From Rufibacter roseolus (GTDB lineage: Bacteria; Bacteroidota; Bacteroidia; Cytophagales; Hymenobacteraceae): a stretch of 64,000 nt of DNA. The stretch is from contig NZ_JAFMSU010000001.1 in assembly GCF_017916365.1 (NCBI RefSeq), positions 620,001 through 684,000 on the forward strand. The letters run 5' to 3'. Position numbers and translations under genes: made by a program. Position 1 is the first letter of the stretch. Each line of letters opens with the position of its first letter. This document shows positions 25,772 to 33,282 of this stretch, piece by piece. Below the pieces are notes generated by a model, which made no database searches, was not told the DNA's origin, and saw nothing but the letters and a program-made list of their open reading frames with translations.

Positions 25772-26770
25772 ATGACAACCGTTACCCTTATTCCCGGCGA
25801 CGGGATAGGTCCTGAGATCACAGAAGCCGTAAAGGCGATCTTTGCAGCCGCAGAAGTGCCCATTACCTGGGAAGAAGAAAACGCTGGCCAAACTACCTTT
25901 GATGCCAAAGGCGAGCTCATCCCGCAATCCCTTATTGACTCCCTGGAGCGTAACAGAATCGCCTTGAAGGGCCCTATCACCACCCCGGTGGGCAAAGGGT
26001 TCAAGAGCATCAACGTGCAGCTGCGCCAGAAATTCGACTTATATTCCAACGTGCGCCCCGCCAAAACCACGGCTGGCGTGAAAACCCGCTTTGAGAACGT
26101 AGACCTGGTGCTGTTCAGAGAGAACACCGAGGGCCTTTACTCCGGTCTGGAGATGTACGATGAGCGCCTGGGTATCTCTGATTCCATCGCCCGCGTAACC
26201 GTGGAAGGCTGCCACAAAATCGTGCGCGCCGCATTCCAGTACGCCGCTAAGCACAATCGCCCCAAAGTAACCGTTGCCCACAAAGCCAACATCCTGAAAT
26301 CTGCGGGAAGGTTGATTCTGGAGGCTGCGGCCAACGTGTCTAAGGAGTTTCCTGAGGTGCAGTGGGATGAGAAAATCATTGACAACATGTGCATGCAGCT
26401 GGTGAGCAAGCCAGAGCAGTTTGAAGTGATCGTGACCACCAACCTCTTCGGGGATATCTTGTCTGATTTGTGCGCCGGTCTGGTAGGCGGATTGGGCGTG
26501 GTATCTGGTGCCAACATCGGTGACGATATGGCCATCTTTGAAGCTGTGCACGGCTCTGCCCCTGACATTGCTGGTCAAGGCCTTGCCAACCCAACCGCTC
26601 TGTTGCGTTCAGGTTTGATGATGTTGCAGCACATGGGCTTGCATGAGCACGCAGACCGCATTGACAATGCCTTGGAGATTACCCTACTAGATAAAAGCTG
26701 CTGCACTCGTGATTTAGGCGGAACTGCCTCTACCTCAGAATTTGCGCAGCATATCATTTCTAATTTGTAA
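25772..26770 (+). CDS. NAD-dependent isocitrate dehydrogenase
   Basis: A 332-aa member of the isocitrate/isopropylmalate dehydrogenase family. Features: IPGDGIGPEIT at the start, substrate loop around KGFKSINVQLRQKFDLYSNVRP, FRENTEGLYSGLE, catalytic region with K and D in NMCMQLVSKP, and the NAD site HGSAPDIAGQGLANP, where the lack of NADP-binding basic residues favours NAD. Isopropylmalate or homoisocitrate dehydrogenase is possible, but the SINVQLR segment and the lack of leu genes nearby favour isocitrate. Confidence 0.87.
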   Translation: MTTVTLIPGDGIGPEITEAVKAIFAAAEVPITWEEENAGQTTFDAKGELIPQSLIDSLERNRIALKGPITTPVGKGFKSINVQLRQKFDLYSNVRPAKTTAGVKTRFENVDLVLFRENTEGLYSGLEMYDERLGISDSIARVTVEGCHKIVRAAFQYAAKHNRPKVTVAHKANILKSAGRLILEAAANVSKEFPEVQWDEKIIDNMCMQLVSKPEQFEVIVTTNLFGDILSDLCAGLVGGLGVVSGANIGDDMAIFEAVHGSAPDIAGQGLANPTALLRSGLMMLQHMGLHEHADRIDNALEITLLDKSCCTRDLGGTASTSEFAQHIISNL

Positions 26771-26801
26771 CTTGTCCTGTACTTAAATCAGGCTAAATAA
26801 T

Positions 26802-27347
26802 ATGAAAAAGCAATTTGTGATCGCGTTGCTCCTAGCCGGTGGCCTTTGGACCTCTAGCTGCGAGAAAAAAGCAACAGAAGAGACCGCCACTGCCACTGAG
26901 CAGAACGCGTCTGAAGGCAGCGCTGCCGTTGCCGCCAATGACCCCGCCACTAACCCCAACGTAACGGGCCAGGAGGCGGTGAACCCTAATGCCCCTAAGC
27001 CAGTCATGACGTTCAAGGAAACCGAATTTGACTTTGGTGACATCAAGGCCGATAAGAAAGTAGAGCATACCTTCACCTTCACCAACACCGGTAAAGCACC
27101 TTTGATCATTGAGAACGCCTCCGCTACCTGCGGCTGTACCGTTCCAGAGTGGCCGCATGAGCCAATTGCCCCAGGTGGAACCGGTCAAATCAAAGTGGTA
27201 TTTGACCCAACCGGAAAATCTGGTCAGCAGTCAAAGCAAATCACCATCACAGCCAACACTGATCCGCAGATCAACCAGGTAAGCATTAAAACCAACATCA
27301 CTGGCACAGTGCCACAAGCAGGAGCAGACGGACCTGTTCGCATGTAA
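26802..27347 (+). CDS. DUF1573 lipoprotein
   Basis: A 181-aa protein with a lipoprotein signal (lipobox WTSSC near residue 21), an Ala/Asn/Thr-rich linker to about residue 65, then a DUF1573 beta-sandwich (TFKETEFDFGDIKADKKVEH, ATCGCTVPEWP, PGGTGQIKVVFDPTGKSG). The domain is Ig/MSP-like and found in periplasmic proteins of Bacteroidota; function unknown. It sits 15 bp before yajC, in the order DUF1573-yajC-ybbR-coaE. Confidence 0.9.
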   Translation: MKKQFVIALLLAGGLWTSSCEKKATEETATATEQNASEGSAAVAANDPATNPNVTGQEAVNPNAPKPVMTFKETEFDFGDIKADKKVEHTFTFTNTGKAPLIIENASATCGCTVPEWPHEPIAPGGTGQIKVVFDPTGKSGQQSKQITITANTDPQINQVSIKTNITGTVPQAGADGPVRM

Positions 27348-27362
27348 TCTTAGAACATCCTT

Positions 27363-27698
27363 ATGTTAACTGTATTATTGCAAGCCTCCCCTGAGGGGGC
27401 AAACCTTTATTCCAACTTCCTGTTCATCGGGTTGATTATTCTGGTGTTCTACTTTTTCATGGTGCGCCCGCAGCAGAAAAAAGCCAAAGACCAGAAGAAA
27501 TTCCGCGAGGAGCTGAAGCGTGGGATGAACGTAGTAACCATTGGCGGTCTGCACGGCCGCTTGCTTAGCATAGACGATGACACCGTCTGGATTGAAGTAG
27601 ACAAAGGCATTAAACTTAAGTTTGACAAAGTAGCGATTGCGGTGGAAGCCACTAGCCGGGTGAATGCCAACACCACCGCCGATACCCCTAACACCTAA
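27363..27698 (+). CDS. yajC: Preprotein translocase subunit YajC
   Basis: A 111-aa protein with one membrane helix (about residues 19-37, FLFIGLIILVFYFFMV) followed by the diagnostic RPQQKKAKDQKKFREELKRG and VVTIGGLHGRLLSIDDDTVW. YajC is the accessory membrane subunit of SecDF-YajC. It has a slightly long periplasm-side N-terminus. The next gene begins 9 bp after its stop. Confidence 0.95.
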   Translation: MLTVLLQASPEGANLYSNFLFIGLIILVFYFFMVRPQQKKAKDQKKFREELKRGMNVVTIGGLHGRLLSIDDDTVWIEVDKGIKLKFDKVAIAVEATSRVNANTTADTPNT

Positions 27699-27706
27699 GA
27701 GCCACC

Positions 27707-28687
27707 TTGCCATTTAACAAGACAAAGCACGCCCTCCTCTGGTTACTGAGGCCATTCTCGCCCAAGCAGAAACAGTACTGGAGGGTGGTGTTGCTTTGTT
27801 TTTTTACGGCCTCTACTTTCTGGCTGCTTAATGCGCTCAACAAGAGCTATACCACCCAGGTCTCTTATCCCATCCTGTTCAAATACAACCCCAGGCAACT
27901 GGTGCCGGTGAAACCATTACCCGAGGAGGTGATGATTAACGTGACCGGCAAGGGATGGAAACTGCTCCGCAAGAACCTGCTCTTTAATGTAAGGCCGGCG
28001 CAACTCACTATTAGAGGGCTGCCCCAGTTAAAGCGCTTACCCGGCCAGGCCCTTCGCCCGGCCATTGCCAACGTGCTGGACGGTCTGAGCCTCAACTTTG
28101 TGGTGACAGACACCATCAGCTTTGATTTTGACCGATTAGTCACCCGCAAGTTCCCGCTGGCCATTGACACCACCCAGATAAAGGTAGCCGCCGGCCACGC
28201 GTTTGTAGGTCCGGCCAAAATCCTCCCAGACTCCGTGACCTTCACCGGACCGGAACTGATCCTGAAACAATTCCCCAATCCTTTCCTTATGGCCCTGCCG
28301 GTGCAGAACCTGACGGGTCCGTATAAAGGCGAGGTGCCGGTTACCCATGACTTCACTTCCCTGGTGAAGGCCGATGTAAGTGAGGCCGAGGTGCACTTTA
28401 ACGTGGTATCCTTGGAGCGTAAAGAAATTACCATACAGCCTGTTTTGCAAAATTTCCCGGCGGGCCATCAGCTGCGGTTGGTAAACGGGCCCTTGGTTCT
28501 GCACTATTCCTATCTGCCTCGCCACCGGGAGTTGGTTCAGCCAGAGCAGTTCCAGGTAGCCCTTGATTTCAAGAAGTTCAACCCCGAAGATTCCACCATT
28601 GTACCCACCGTGCTGCAGAAAGCGCCCAATACCAGACAGGTAACCGTTATGCCGGGAAGGGTGAAAATATCCTTAACCCCGCAGTAA
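27707..28687 (+). CDS. YbbR-like domain protein
   Basis: A 326-aa protein with one membrane helix (about residues 26-44) followed by YbbR-type repeats (SYPILFKYNPRQLVPVKPLPEEVMINVTGKG). The start appears to be a TTG at 27707, 9 bp after yajC; no in-frame ATG precedes the membrane helix. In Firmicutes YbbR (CdaR) regulates the diadenylate cyclase CdaA, but no cyclase gene adjoins it here, so that link is not supported. It is 3 bp before coaE. Confidence 0.85.
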   Translation: MPFNKTKHALLWLLRPFSPKQKQYWRVVLLCFFTASTFWLLNALNKSYTTQVSYPILFKYNPRQLVPVKPLPEEVMINVTGKGWKLLRKNLLFNVRPAQLTIRGLPQLKRLPGQALRPAIANVLDGLSLNFVVTDTISFDFDRLVTRKFPLAIDTTQIKVAAGHAFVGPAKILPDSVTFTGPELILKQFPNPFLMALPVQNLTGPYKGEVPVTHDFTSLVKADVSEAEVHFNVVSLERKEITIQPVLQNFPAGHQLRLVNGPLVLHYSYLPRHRELVQPEQFQVALDFKKFNPEDSTIVPTVLQKAPNTRQVTVMPGRVKISLTPQ

Positions 28688-28690
28688 ACC

Positions 28691-29287
28691 ATGCTGAAGA
28701 TAGGCATCACCGGTGGTATTGGCTCAGGCAAAAGCATTGTCTGCCGATGTTTTCAGTTGCTGGGCGTGCCGGTCTATGATTCTGACACCCGCGCAAAGTG
28801 GGTCATGAACCATGATCCGGAACTGCGCGAACAGCTCATCGCTACCTTCGGGCCAGAGACCTTTGACGCCCAGCAGAACCTGAACCGACCCTACCTCAGC
28901 CAAAAGGTTTTCCATAATGCCGCCGAACTGGCTAAACTGAACGGATTGGTGCATCCGCAGGTGCGCAAAGACTTTTACTCCTGGTTAGAGCAACAGACAC
29001 GGGCTCCTTACATTCTCAAAGAAGCAGCCCTCATGTTTGAGTCCAACGCTTACACCCAGGTAGACCACGTGCTCACCGTATCAGCACCACTATCCCTGCG
29101 ACTGGCCCGCACCCTCCAACGCGACACCCACCGCAACACCACCGAAGTGGAAGCCATCATCGCCAAACAACTCTCAGAAGAAGAAAGGGTGAGCCGCGCC
29201 CAGTTTGTCCTCTACAATGATGACACCCGCCTGGTGCTGCCCCAGGTAGTTCAACTGCACGAGCGCTTCCTGCAACTAGCCAAGTAG
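28691..29287 (+). CDS. coaE: Dephospho-CoA kinase
   Basis: A 198-aa P-loop kinase of normal length: GITGGIGSGKS at the start, D-x-D-x-x-A (YDSDTRAKWVM), LVHPQVRKDF and the lid region with LRLARTLQRD. It catalyses the last step of coenzyme A synthesis, ATP-dependent 3'-phosphorylation of dephospho-CoA. Last gene of the housekeeping run; a gene-end palindrome begins right after the stop. Confidence 0.95.
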   Translation: MLKIGITGGIGSGKSIVCRCFQLLGVPVYDSDTRAKWVMNHDPELREQLIATFGPETFDAQQNLNRPYLSQKVFHNAAELAKLNGLVHPQVRKDFYSWLEQQTRAPYILKEAALMFESNAYTQVDHVLTVSAPLSLRLARTLQRDTHRNTTEVEAIIAKQLSEEERVSRAQFVLYNDDTRLVLPQVVQLHERFLQLAK

Positions 29288-29319
29288 ACGTTTCAGGCCT
29301 GTTTTCAAGAAAATAGGGC
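29288..29319 (+). terminator. Nested palindrome after coaE
   Basis: ACGTTTCAGGCCTGTTTTCA then AGAAAATAGGGCAGGAA, the inner arms GCCTGTTTTC / GAAAATAGGGC pairing imperfectly. It abuts the coaE stop codon. Confidence 0.65.
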
Positions 29320-29417
29320 AGGAATAGGAAGGGTAGCTCCTCTTATCTCCCTCTCAAAGAAGAACCTTCTGCAATAGGCCGAGCCTCAGAGAAACAGTTG
29401 AACAGACACAATATGAA

Positions 29418-29709
29418 CTTGAGGCTGGCGCCTCACGGCAGTTGCAAACTGCCGATCATTTTGGGTCCAAGTCACAGACTTGAACCATGTCATAAATAGA
29501 AGACGCTCGCAGGACCTCCGGACGCTGCGAGGTCTGAGGCGTTCCTGCTAGCGCATTCCCAATTCCAGCCTTTCGGTTGAGCGCCTTGGCAGATTCCGGT
29601 GCCGAAGGCATTGCGACTGAAAGGAGCAAAGGAAGCTGGCGCAGCGCGAGACCGGAAGGCGGGGCCTCGCGGCCGTGAGCGCACGGAGCTTAGCGATGCA
29701 ACAATAAAG
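29418..29709 (+). repeat. ~290-bp composite repeat, copy A
   Basis: Non-coding. It matches the reverse complement of 60119-60405 nearly end to end with scattered substitutions and a few small gaps. Modules in order: GAGGC..CCTCACGG, GGCAGTTGCAAACTGCC hairpin, TGGGTCCAAGTCACAGACTTG hairpin region, GAAGACGCTCGCAGG, a central variable part, GCATTCCCAATTCCAGCC, GGTGCCGAAGGCATTGCGAC, and a very GC-rich end with GCGCAGCGCGAG and GCCTCGCGGCCGTGAGCGCA. There is no protein frame shared by both copies. Confidence 0.85.
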
Positions 29710-29790
29710 TGATTGAACTCACGCAATCAGCGGCCCCACGCTAGCACAAGCGAATTACGAGTGCAGAAATAAGGGCAAGCCACCATCCCA

Positions 29791-29826
29791 TTTTACGGCC
29801 TCTTTTTCCAAAACATCCCCTAAACA
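29791..29826 (-). repeat. Worn gene-end palindrome beside the GNAT-like stop
   Basis: TTTTACGGCCTCTTTTTCCA followed by AAACATCCCCTAAAC. Weak pairing, but it has the family's shape and position, 8 nt from the stop of the minus-strand gene. Confidence 0.45.
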
Positions 29827-29834
29827 GAAAGTAC

Positions 29835-31001
29835 TTATTTGATAATAGGATACCGGGTGAAAGGCTTGGAAGGATCAAAGATCTTGCGGTACGTGACGTG
29901 CGTTTTGTAAATGCGGGCGCCCAGACCCCGGGTCACCAGCATCATCTTCGGGTTGAAATCACCTACCCAGTTCATCTCAATCTCACGGGCGCCATAGTCG
30001 TTCAACGGTCCCTGGGCATGCACAATCATGTAAGAATCAACGCCTTTGGACTGGAACTCAGGCACTACGCCAAAAATTACCCCAAAGACTTTCTTGTCAT
30101 TGCGTTTGTTGTAGCGCCAGCGGTGGTAGAGGAACTTGAGTTTGGCGGGTAAATTGAACTTGCCGTTCAGGTGCTTGAAAATCTGGTTCAGCTCGGGCAG
30201 CATGATGAAAAACGCGATGGGTTTCCCCTCAAAATACACGAAGTTGATGATCTGCTCCACCATCACAGGTTTCATGCTTTTCACCATCTTCAGGGCTTTC
30301 TCCAGCGTCATCTCATTGATACCCGAGTGCCCGGCCCAGGCTTTGTTGTAGACTTCCAGAAAGTCCTGCGCCAGTTTTTCCAGGTTGTTTTTAGAAGGAT
30401 GCCCGAAACTGTACCCCGGTGTTGCGTCCAGCGCGGCGGCCCGTTGGTACACCTTCTCCCCGAAGCGCGCGTGGGTATCCATGTAGTAGGTGTACTGCTT
30501 GAAATACACCTGGAAACCGTAGGCCTCAAACAGTTGCTGATAGTATGGCGGATGGTAGAACATGCCGTAGTTGGGCTCCGTGAACCCCTGCACCAGCAGG
30601 CCCCACCACCGGTCACGCTCCCCGAAGTTGATAGGCCCATCCATTGCTTCCATGCCTTGTGCAGCCAACCATTTCTGGCAGGTGCCAAACAGGATATTGG
30701 CGGCCGACTGGTCATTGATGCACTCAAAAAAGCCCATGCCCCCGGTCACGTACTCAGAAGCGTTCTTGGTTTTGTTGTTCACGAAGGCCGCCACCCGCCC
30801 AATGGTTTGTCCCTGGCTGTTCCGCAGAATCCACCGGATGGCAGTTCCGTTCCTGAAGTTGGGGTTTTGTTTAGGATCAAATACCTGCTCAATGTCCTTG
30901 TCCAGCGGACGGATCCAGTTGGGATGGTCTTGATAAATGGAGGAAGGAAGGTCTAAAAAGGCTTTGACGGTGGAAGCGTTGGTAACTTCAAGTAACTGCA
31001 T
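29835..31001 (-). CDS. GNAT-like fold protein, function unknown
   Basis: A 388-aa protein from the ATG at 31001 (MQLLEVTNAS); a longer frame to 31055 adds 18 residues unlike the family. It resembles large Bacteroidota proteins annotated as hypothetical or GNAT N-acetyltransferases: QTIGRVAAFVNNKTK and a late GVIFGVVPEFQSKGVDSYMI segment look like the GNAT core strand and acetyl-CoA loop. No acceptor motif is known to me. A small minus-strand frame lies 76 bp upstream. Confidence 0.7.
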   Translation of the reverse strand: MQLLEVTNASTVKAFLDLPSSIYQDHPNWIRPLDKDIEQVFDPKQNPNFRNGTAIRWILRNSQGQTIGRVAAFVNNKTKNASEYVTGGMGFFECINDQSAANILFGTCQKWLAAQGMEAMDGPINFGERDRWWGLLVQGFTEPNYGMFYHPPYYQQLFEAYGFQVYFKQYTYYMDTHARFGEKVYQRAAALDATPGYSFGHPSKNNLEKLAQDFLEVYNKAWAGHSGINEMTLEKALKMVKSMKPVMVEQIINFVYFEGKPIAFFIMLPELNQIFKHLNGKFNLPAKLKFLYHRWRYNKRNDKKVFGVIFGVVPEFQSKGVDSYMIVHAQGPLNDYGAREIEMNWVGDFNPKMMLVTRGLGARIYKTHVTYRKIFDPSKPFTRYPIIK

Positions 31002-31076
31002 ATCCAGAAGGGGGCTAGGAAAGGCAAAAGTATGCAATTGCCCCAGAAGCACCATGCAAAGCCGTTCTCTCTTTTG

Positions 31077-31283
31077 TCAGCTCAGTTTTCTCTGGAAGTT
31101 CAGCCAAGCCTGGTAGAACCGGGCCAGGTGCATGGCCTCTGTAAAAGGATATTTCTGATGGTCAAACGGACTGATGAATACCTCTTCCATCACCAACCAT
31201 GAGATATTGAAACCCATGAAGTAAACGGGTTTCAGGCTCCAGCGCCAACCTTGTCTCAGCAAGATGTGGGTATCTTCTTCCAT
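31077..31283 (-). CDS. Small hypothetical protein (68 aa)
   Basis: A 68-aa frame rich in aromatic residues (WRWSLKPVYFMGFNISWLV) with natural-looking composition and no overlap with other genes. It would be the first gene of a unit with the GNAT-like gene downstream. No signal peptide and no family recognised. It could be a chance frame. Confidence 0.45.
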   Translation of the reverse strand: MEEDTHILLRQGWRWSLKPVYFMGFNISWLVMEEVFISPFDHQKYPFTEAMHLARFYQAWLNFQRKLS

Positions 31284-31431
31284 AACGACTTCTTCAATCG
31301 GTGGTTATCATTAACCATTGTTTTACAAGGTGTGAAACCTCCTCAATGGCTACTTCATACAACGAAAAAAAAAGACGCTAGTTTGGTATGGCCACAGAAC
31401 TTATTGAAATAAAATGATTTATGGGCCAATA

Positions 31432-31469
31432 AAAGCAAAAGCCTTCCTGTTTAGGAAGGCTTTTGCTTT
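31432..31469 (-). terminator. Strong terminator of the TolB-like gene
   Basis: Perfect 17-bp arms AAAGCAAAAGCCTTCCT / AGGAAGGCTTTTGCTTT around a 4-nt loop, 80 bp past the minus-strand stop at 31549. Confidence 0.9.
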
Positions 31470-31548
31470 GGCTGAGCAGGAGATAGGCAAAGGAAATAGT
31501 GAAAAAGATACGCCGTTTAGCGCCTGTATTTTCACTTTTACCCTCATT

Positions 31549-33078
31549 TCATTTTACAGCCGCAGAACCCATATCTGAATTGCTGATGAAGGCGACTTTC
31601 TTGCTGTCCGGGGACCAGGAGGGAGTGTTGATGGTGCCTTGCCCACCATATACATAGGCTATGACCTTAGGCTCTCCACCGGCTATGGGCATCAGGCGCA
31701 GGTACACATGTTTGTAGAACGGATGATCCCCGGACTGCACTTCTTCTTTGAGGAAAGACACAAACACCAGCCACTTGCCATCAGGCGATATGTGCGGAAA
31801 CCAGTCATGGAAGTCGCCTTTGGTAACGGGTTCCTGGGCGGTGCCATCGGGTTTCATGCGCCAGATCTGCATGGTGCCGGTGCGGGTGGAGTTGAAATAG
31901 ATGTATTTGCCGTCCGGGGAGTATTCAGGGCCATCGTCCAGGCCTTTGGCGGTGGTCAGGCGCGTTTCTTTTCCGCCGGCGGATGGGATGGTGTAGATGT
32001 CGTACTCGCCGTTGCGCTCGGCGGTGAAGGTCAGCGTCTTGTTGTCCGGCGACCAGCCGTGCAGGTAGGAGGGGCCTCGGGGCGTGATCTGTTTGGGGGT
32101 ACCACCGGTGACCGGAACGGTGTAGATGATGGAGCCGCCCAGCTCCTCCACGCCGCTGCTCAGGCCCAGCATCTTACCCCCGAAGGACAGCACATGGTCA
32201 TTGTTGTTGTTCTTGACCGGGCCGGTATTCAGCAGTTTGGGCTTGCGGGTGGCCAGGTCAAAGGTGTACATGAGGCCATCGCTGTTATAGATGAGGGTTT
32301 TGCCATTAGGTGTCCAGTTGGGGGCCTGCAGTGATTTGGGCGAGGTGTGGATGATCTCGCGGTTGCCGGTGGCCACATCAAGGATCTCCAGGTGGCTGCC
32401 CAGGTACTGGCGGTACTGCACCAGGTTATCCGGGGCGGGTACGGTAAGGCGCACATCCCTGAAAATGCCTTTCTCCAGCACGTCTTTGTTATGTGAGCCC
32501 ACAAACAAACCCACGTACACATCCTGGCCCAGGTTCAGATTGGACACCTGCTCGGTCACAAACGGCTGCCCGAATTTAGCCACGCGCATGGTGAAGGTAT
32601 TGCCTTTGCGCTCCAGTTGGATCACGTCGGCACCGGTCAAACTTGATTTGATTTCCTGGGTGCTGTCTCCTTTGGCTTTGCGGTATTGCAGGGAAGTCAG
32701 GCCATCGCCGTGCACCACCGCGTTGATGTGGGCCGAGTTTCCGTCCAGGTCTTTGCGCACCATCCAACCTACTTTCCGGTGCGGGTCCACACCTTGGCCC
32801 ACGAACCTGGCGCGGGTGTACAGGATGAAATCGCCGGACATGCGCTTGTAGAGGTAATGAAACTCGTCTTTGTCAAACCAGATGTTGTAACCCGATCCGG
32901 CGACTTCGTACTCCTGGGTTTTGGGGTTGTACGTGGCGGTGCCGGGTTTCAGCACGCTGCCAATGTCTTTGCTGCCGTCAAACACCCCAATTGGTTTCTG
33001 CTGCGAGAAGGCAGGCAGACTGATGAGGGCAAGCAAAACCGTGCAAAAGAGAAGCAAACCGCAGGAATTCTTTTTCAT
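31549..33078 (-). CDS. Secreted TolB-like beta-propeller protein
   Basis: A 509-aa protein from the ATG at 33078 (MKKNSCGLLL), chosen because a signal peptide (about 1-25) follows directly; the upstream ATG at 33117 would bury it. The first ~200 residues form a sandwich domain, probably DUF1349-like (YLYKRMSGDFILYTRARFVG, GWMVRKDLDGNSAHINAVVH). The rest carries WD40-like PD40 repeats (APNWTPNGKTLIYNSDG, HGWSPDNKTLTF, PEYSPDGKYIYFNS, PHISPDGKWLVFVS, PSWSPDSKKVAFIS) forming a six-bladed propeller. It is probably a periplasmic or surface binding protein; possible association with glycans or peptides is unproven. Confidence 0.85.
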   Translation of the reverse strand: MKKNSCGLLLFCTVLLALISLPAFSQQKPIGVFDGSKDIGSVLKPGTATYNPKTQEYEVAGSGYNIWFDKDEFHYLYKRMSGDFILYTRARFVGQGVDPHRKVGWMVRKDLDGNSAHINAVVHGDGLTSLQYRKAKGDSTQEIKSSLTGADVIQLERKGNTFTMRVAKFGQPFVTEQVSNLNLGQDVYVGLFVGSHNKDVLEKGIFRDVRLTVPAPDNLVQYRQYLGSHLEILDVATGNREIIHTSPKSLQAPNWTPNGKTLIYNSDGLMYTFDLATRKPKLLNTGPVKNNNNDHVLSFGGKMLGLSSGVEELGGSIIYTVPVTGGTPKQITPRGPSYLHGWSPDNKTLTFTAERNGEYDIYTIPSAGGKETRLTTAKGLDDGPEYSPDGKYIYFNSTRTGTMQIWRMKPDGTAQEPVTKGDFHDWFPHISPDGKWLVFVSFLKEEVQSGDHPFYKHVYLRLMPIAGGEPKVIAYVYGGQGTINTPSWSPDSKKVAFISNSDMGSAAVK

Positions 33079-33157
33079 ATTGGGCCAGGTTAGGTCAGTG
33101 ATGATCTGTTTACCCAATAAGATAGGGTATTTTCCTGAAAATCAAGGCGCAGCAATC

Positions 33158-33186
33158 GTTTTAGGGGCCTTTTCAGAAAAGAAGGC
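33158..33186. repeat. Gene-end palindrome copy
   Basis: GTTTTAGGGGCCTTTTCAGA followed by AAAGAAGGC. Inner arms GGCCTTTTC / GAAAAGAAGGC pair with a bulge. It stands next to the terminator at 33189-33222, between two minus-strand genes. Confidence 0.55.
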
Positions 33187-33188
33187 AA

Positions 33189-33222
33189 AAAGCCCGGACT
33201 GCTCCATGGCAGCCCGGGCTTT
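33189..33222 (-). terminator. Terminator of the APC permease gene
   Basis: AAAGCCCGGACTGC / GCAGCCCGGGCTTT, 14-bp arms with one mismatch, followed on the minus strand by TTT. It lies 60 bp past the stop at 33283. Confidence 0.85.
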
Positions 33223-33241
33223 CTAAGGTTACTTGTTTCTA

Positions 33242-33266
33242 GGCGGTTTTCAGGAAAACAGGCCTA
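33242..33266. repeat. Gene-end palindrome copy
   Basis: GGCGGTTTTCAGGAAAACAG followed by GCCTAAAGC, 17 nt from the stop of the minus-strand permease gene. Core GTTTTC-AG-GAAAAC pairs perfectly over 6 bp. Confidence 0.6.
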
Positions 33267-33282
33267 AAGCAGCTGATCGTTG

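Larger units (their letters stand above)
29288..29834. other. Intergenic region holding copy A of the composite repeat
   Basis: Between convergent coaE and the GNAT-like gene. It contains the palindrome at 29288-29319, the composite repeat 29418-29709 and another palindrome at 29791-29826. No gene seen. Confidence 0.75.

Noticed and set aside
25772..26770. 3-isopropylmalate dehydrogenase (leuB)
   Set aside because: The SINVQLRQKFDLYSNVRP region and absence of other leu genes fit NAD-isocitrate dehydrogenase better.
27707..28687. CdaA-CdaR (c-di-AMP) system from the YbbR-like gene
   Set aside because: No diadenylate cyclase gene adjoins; neighbours are yajC and coaE, so the link is not supported here.
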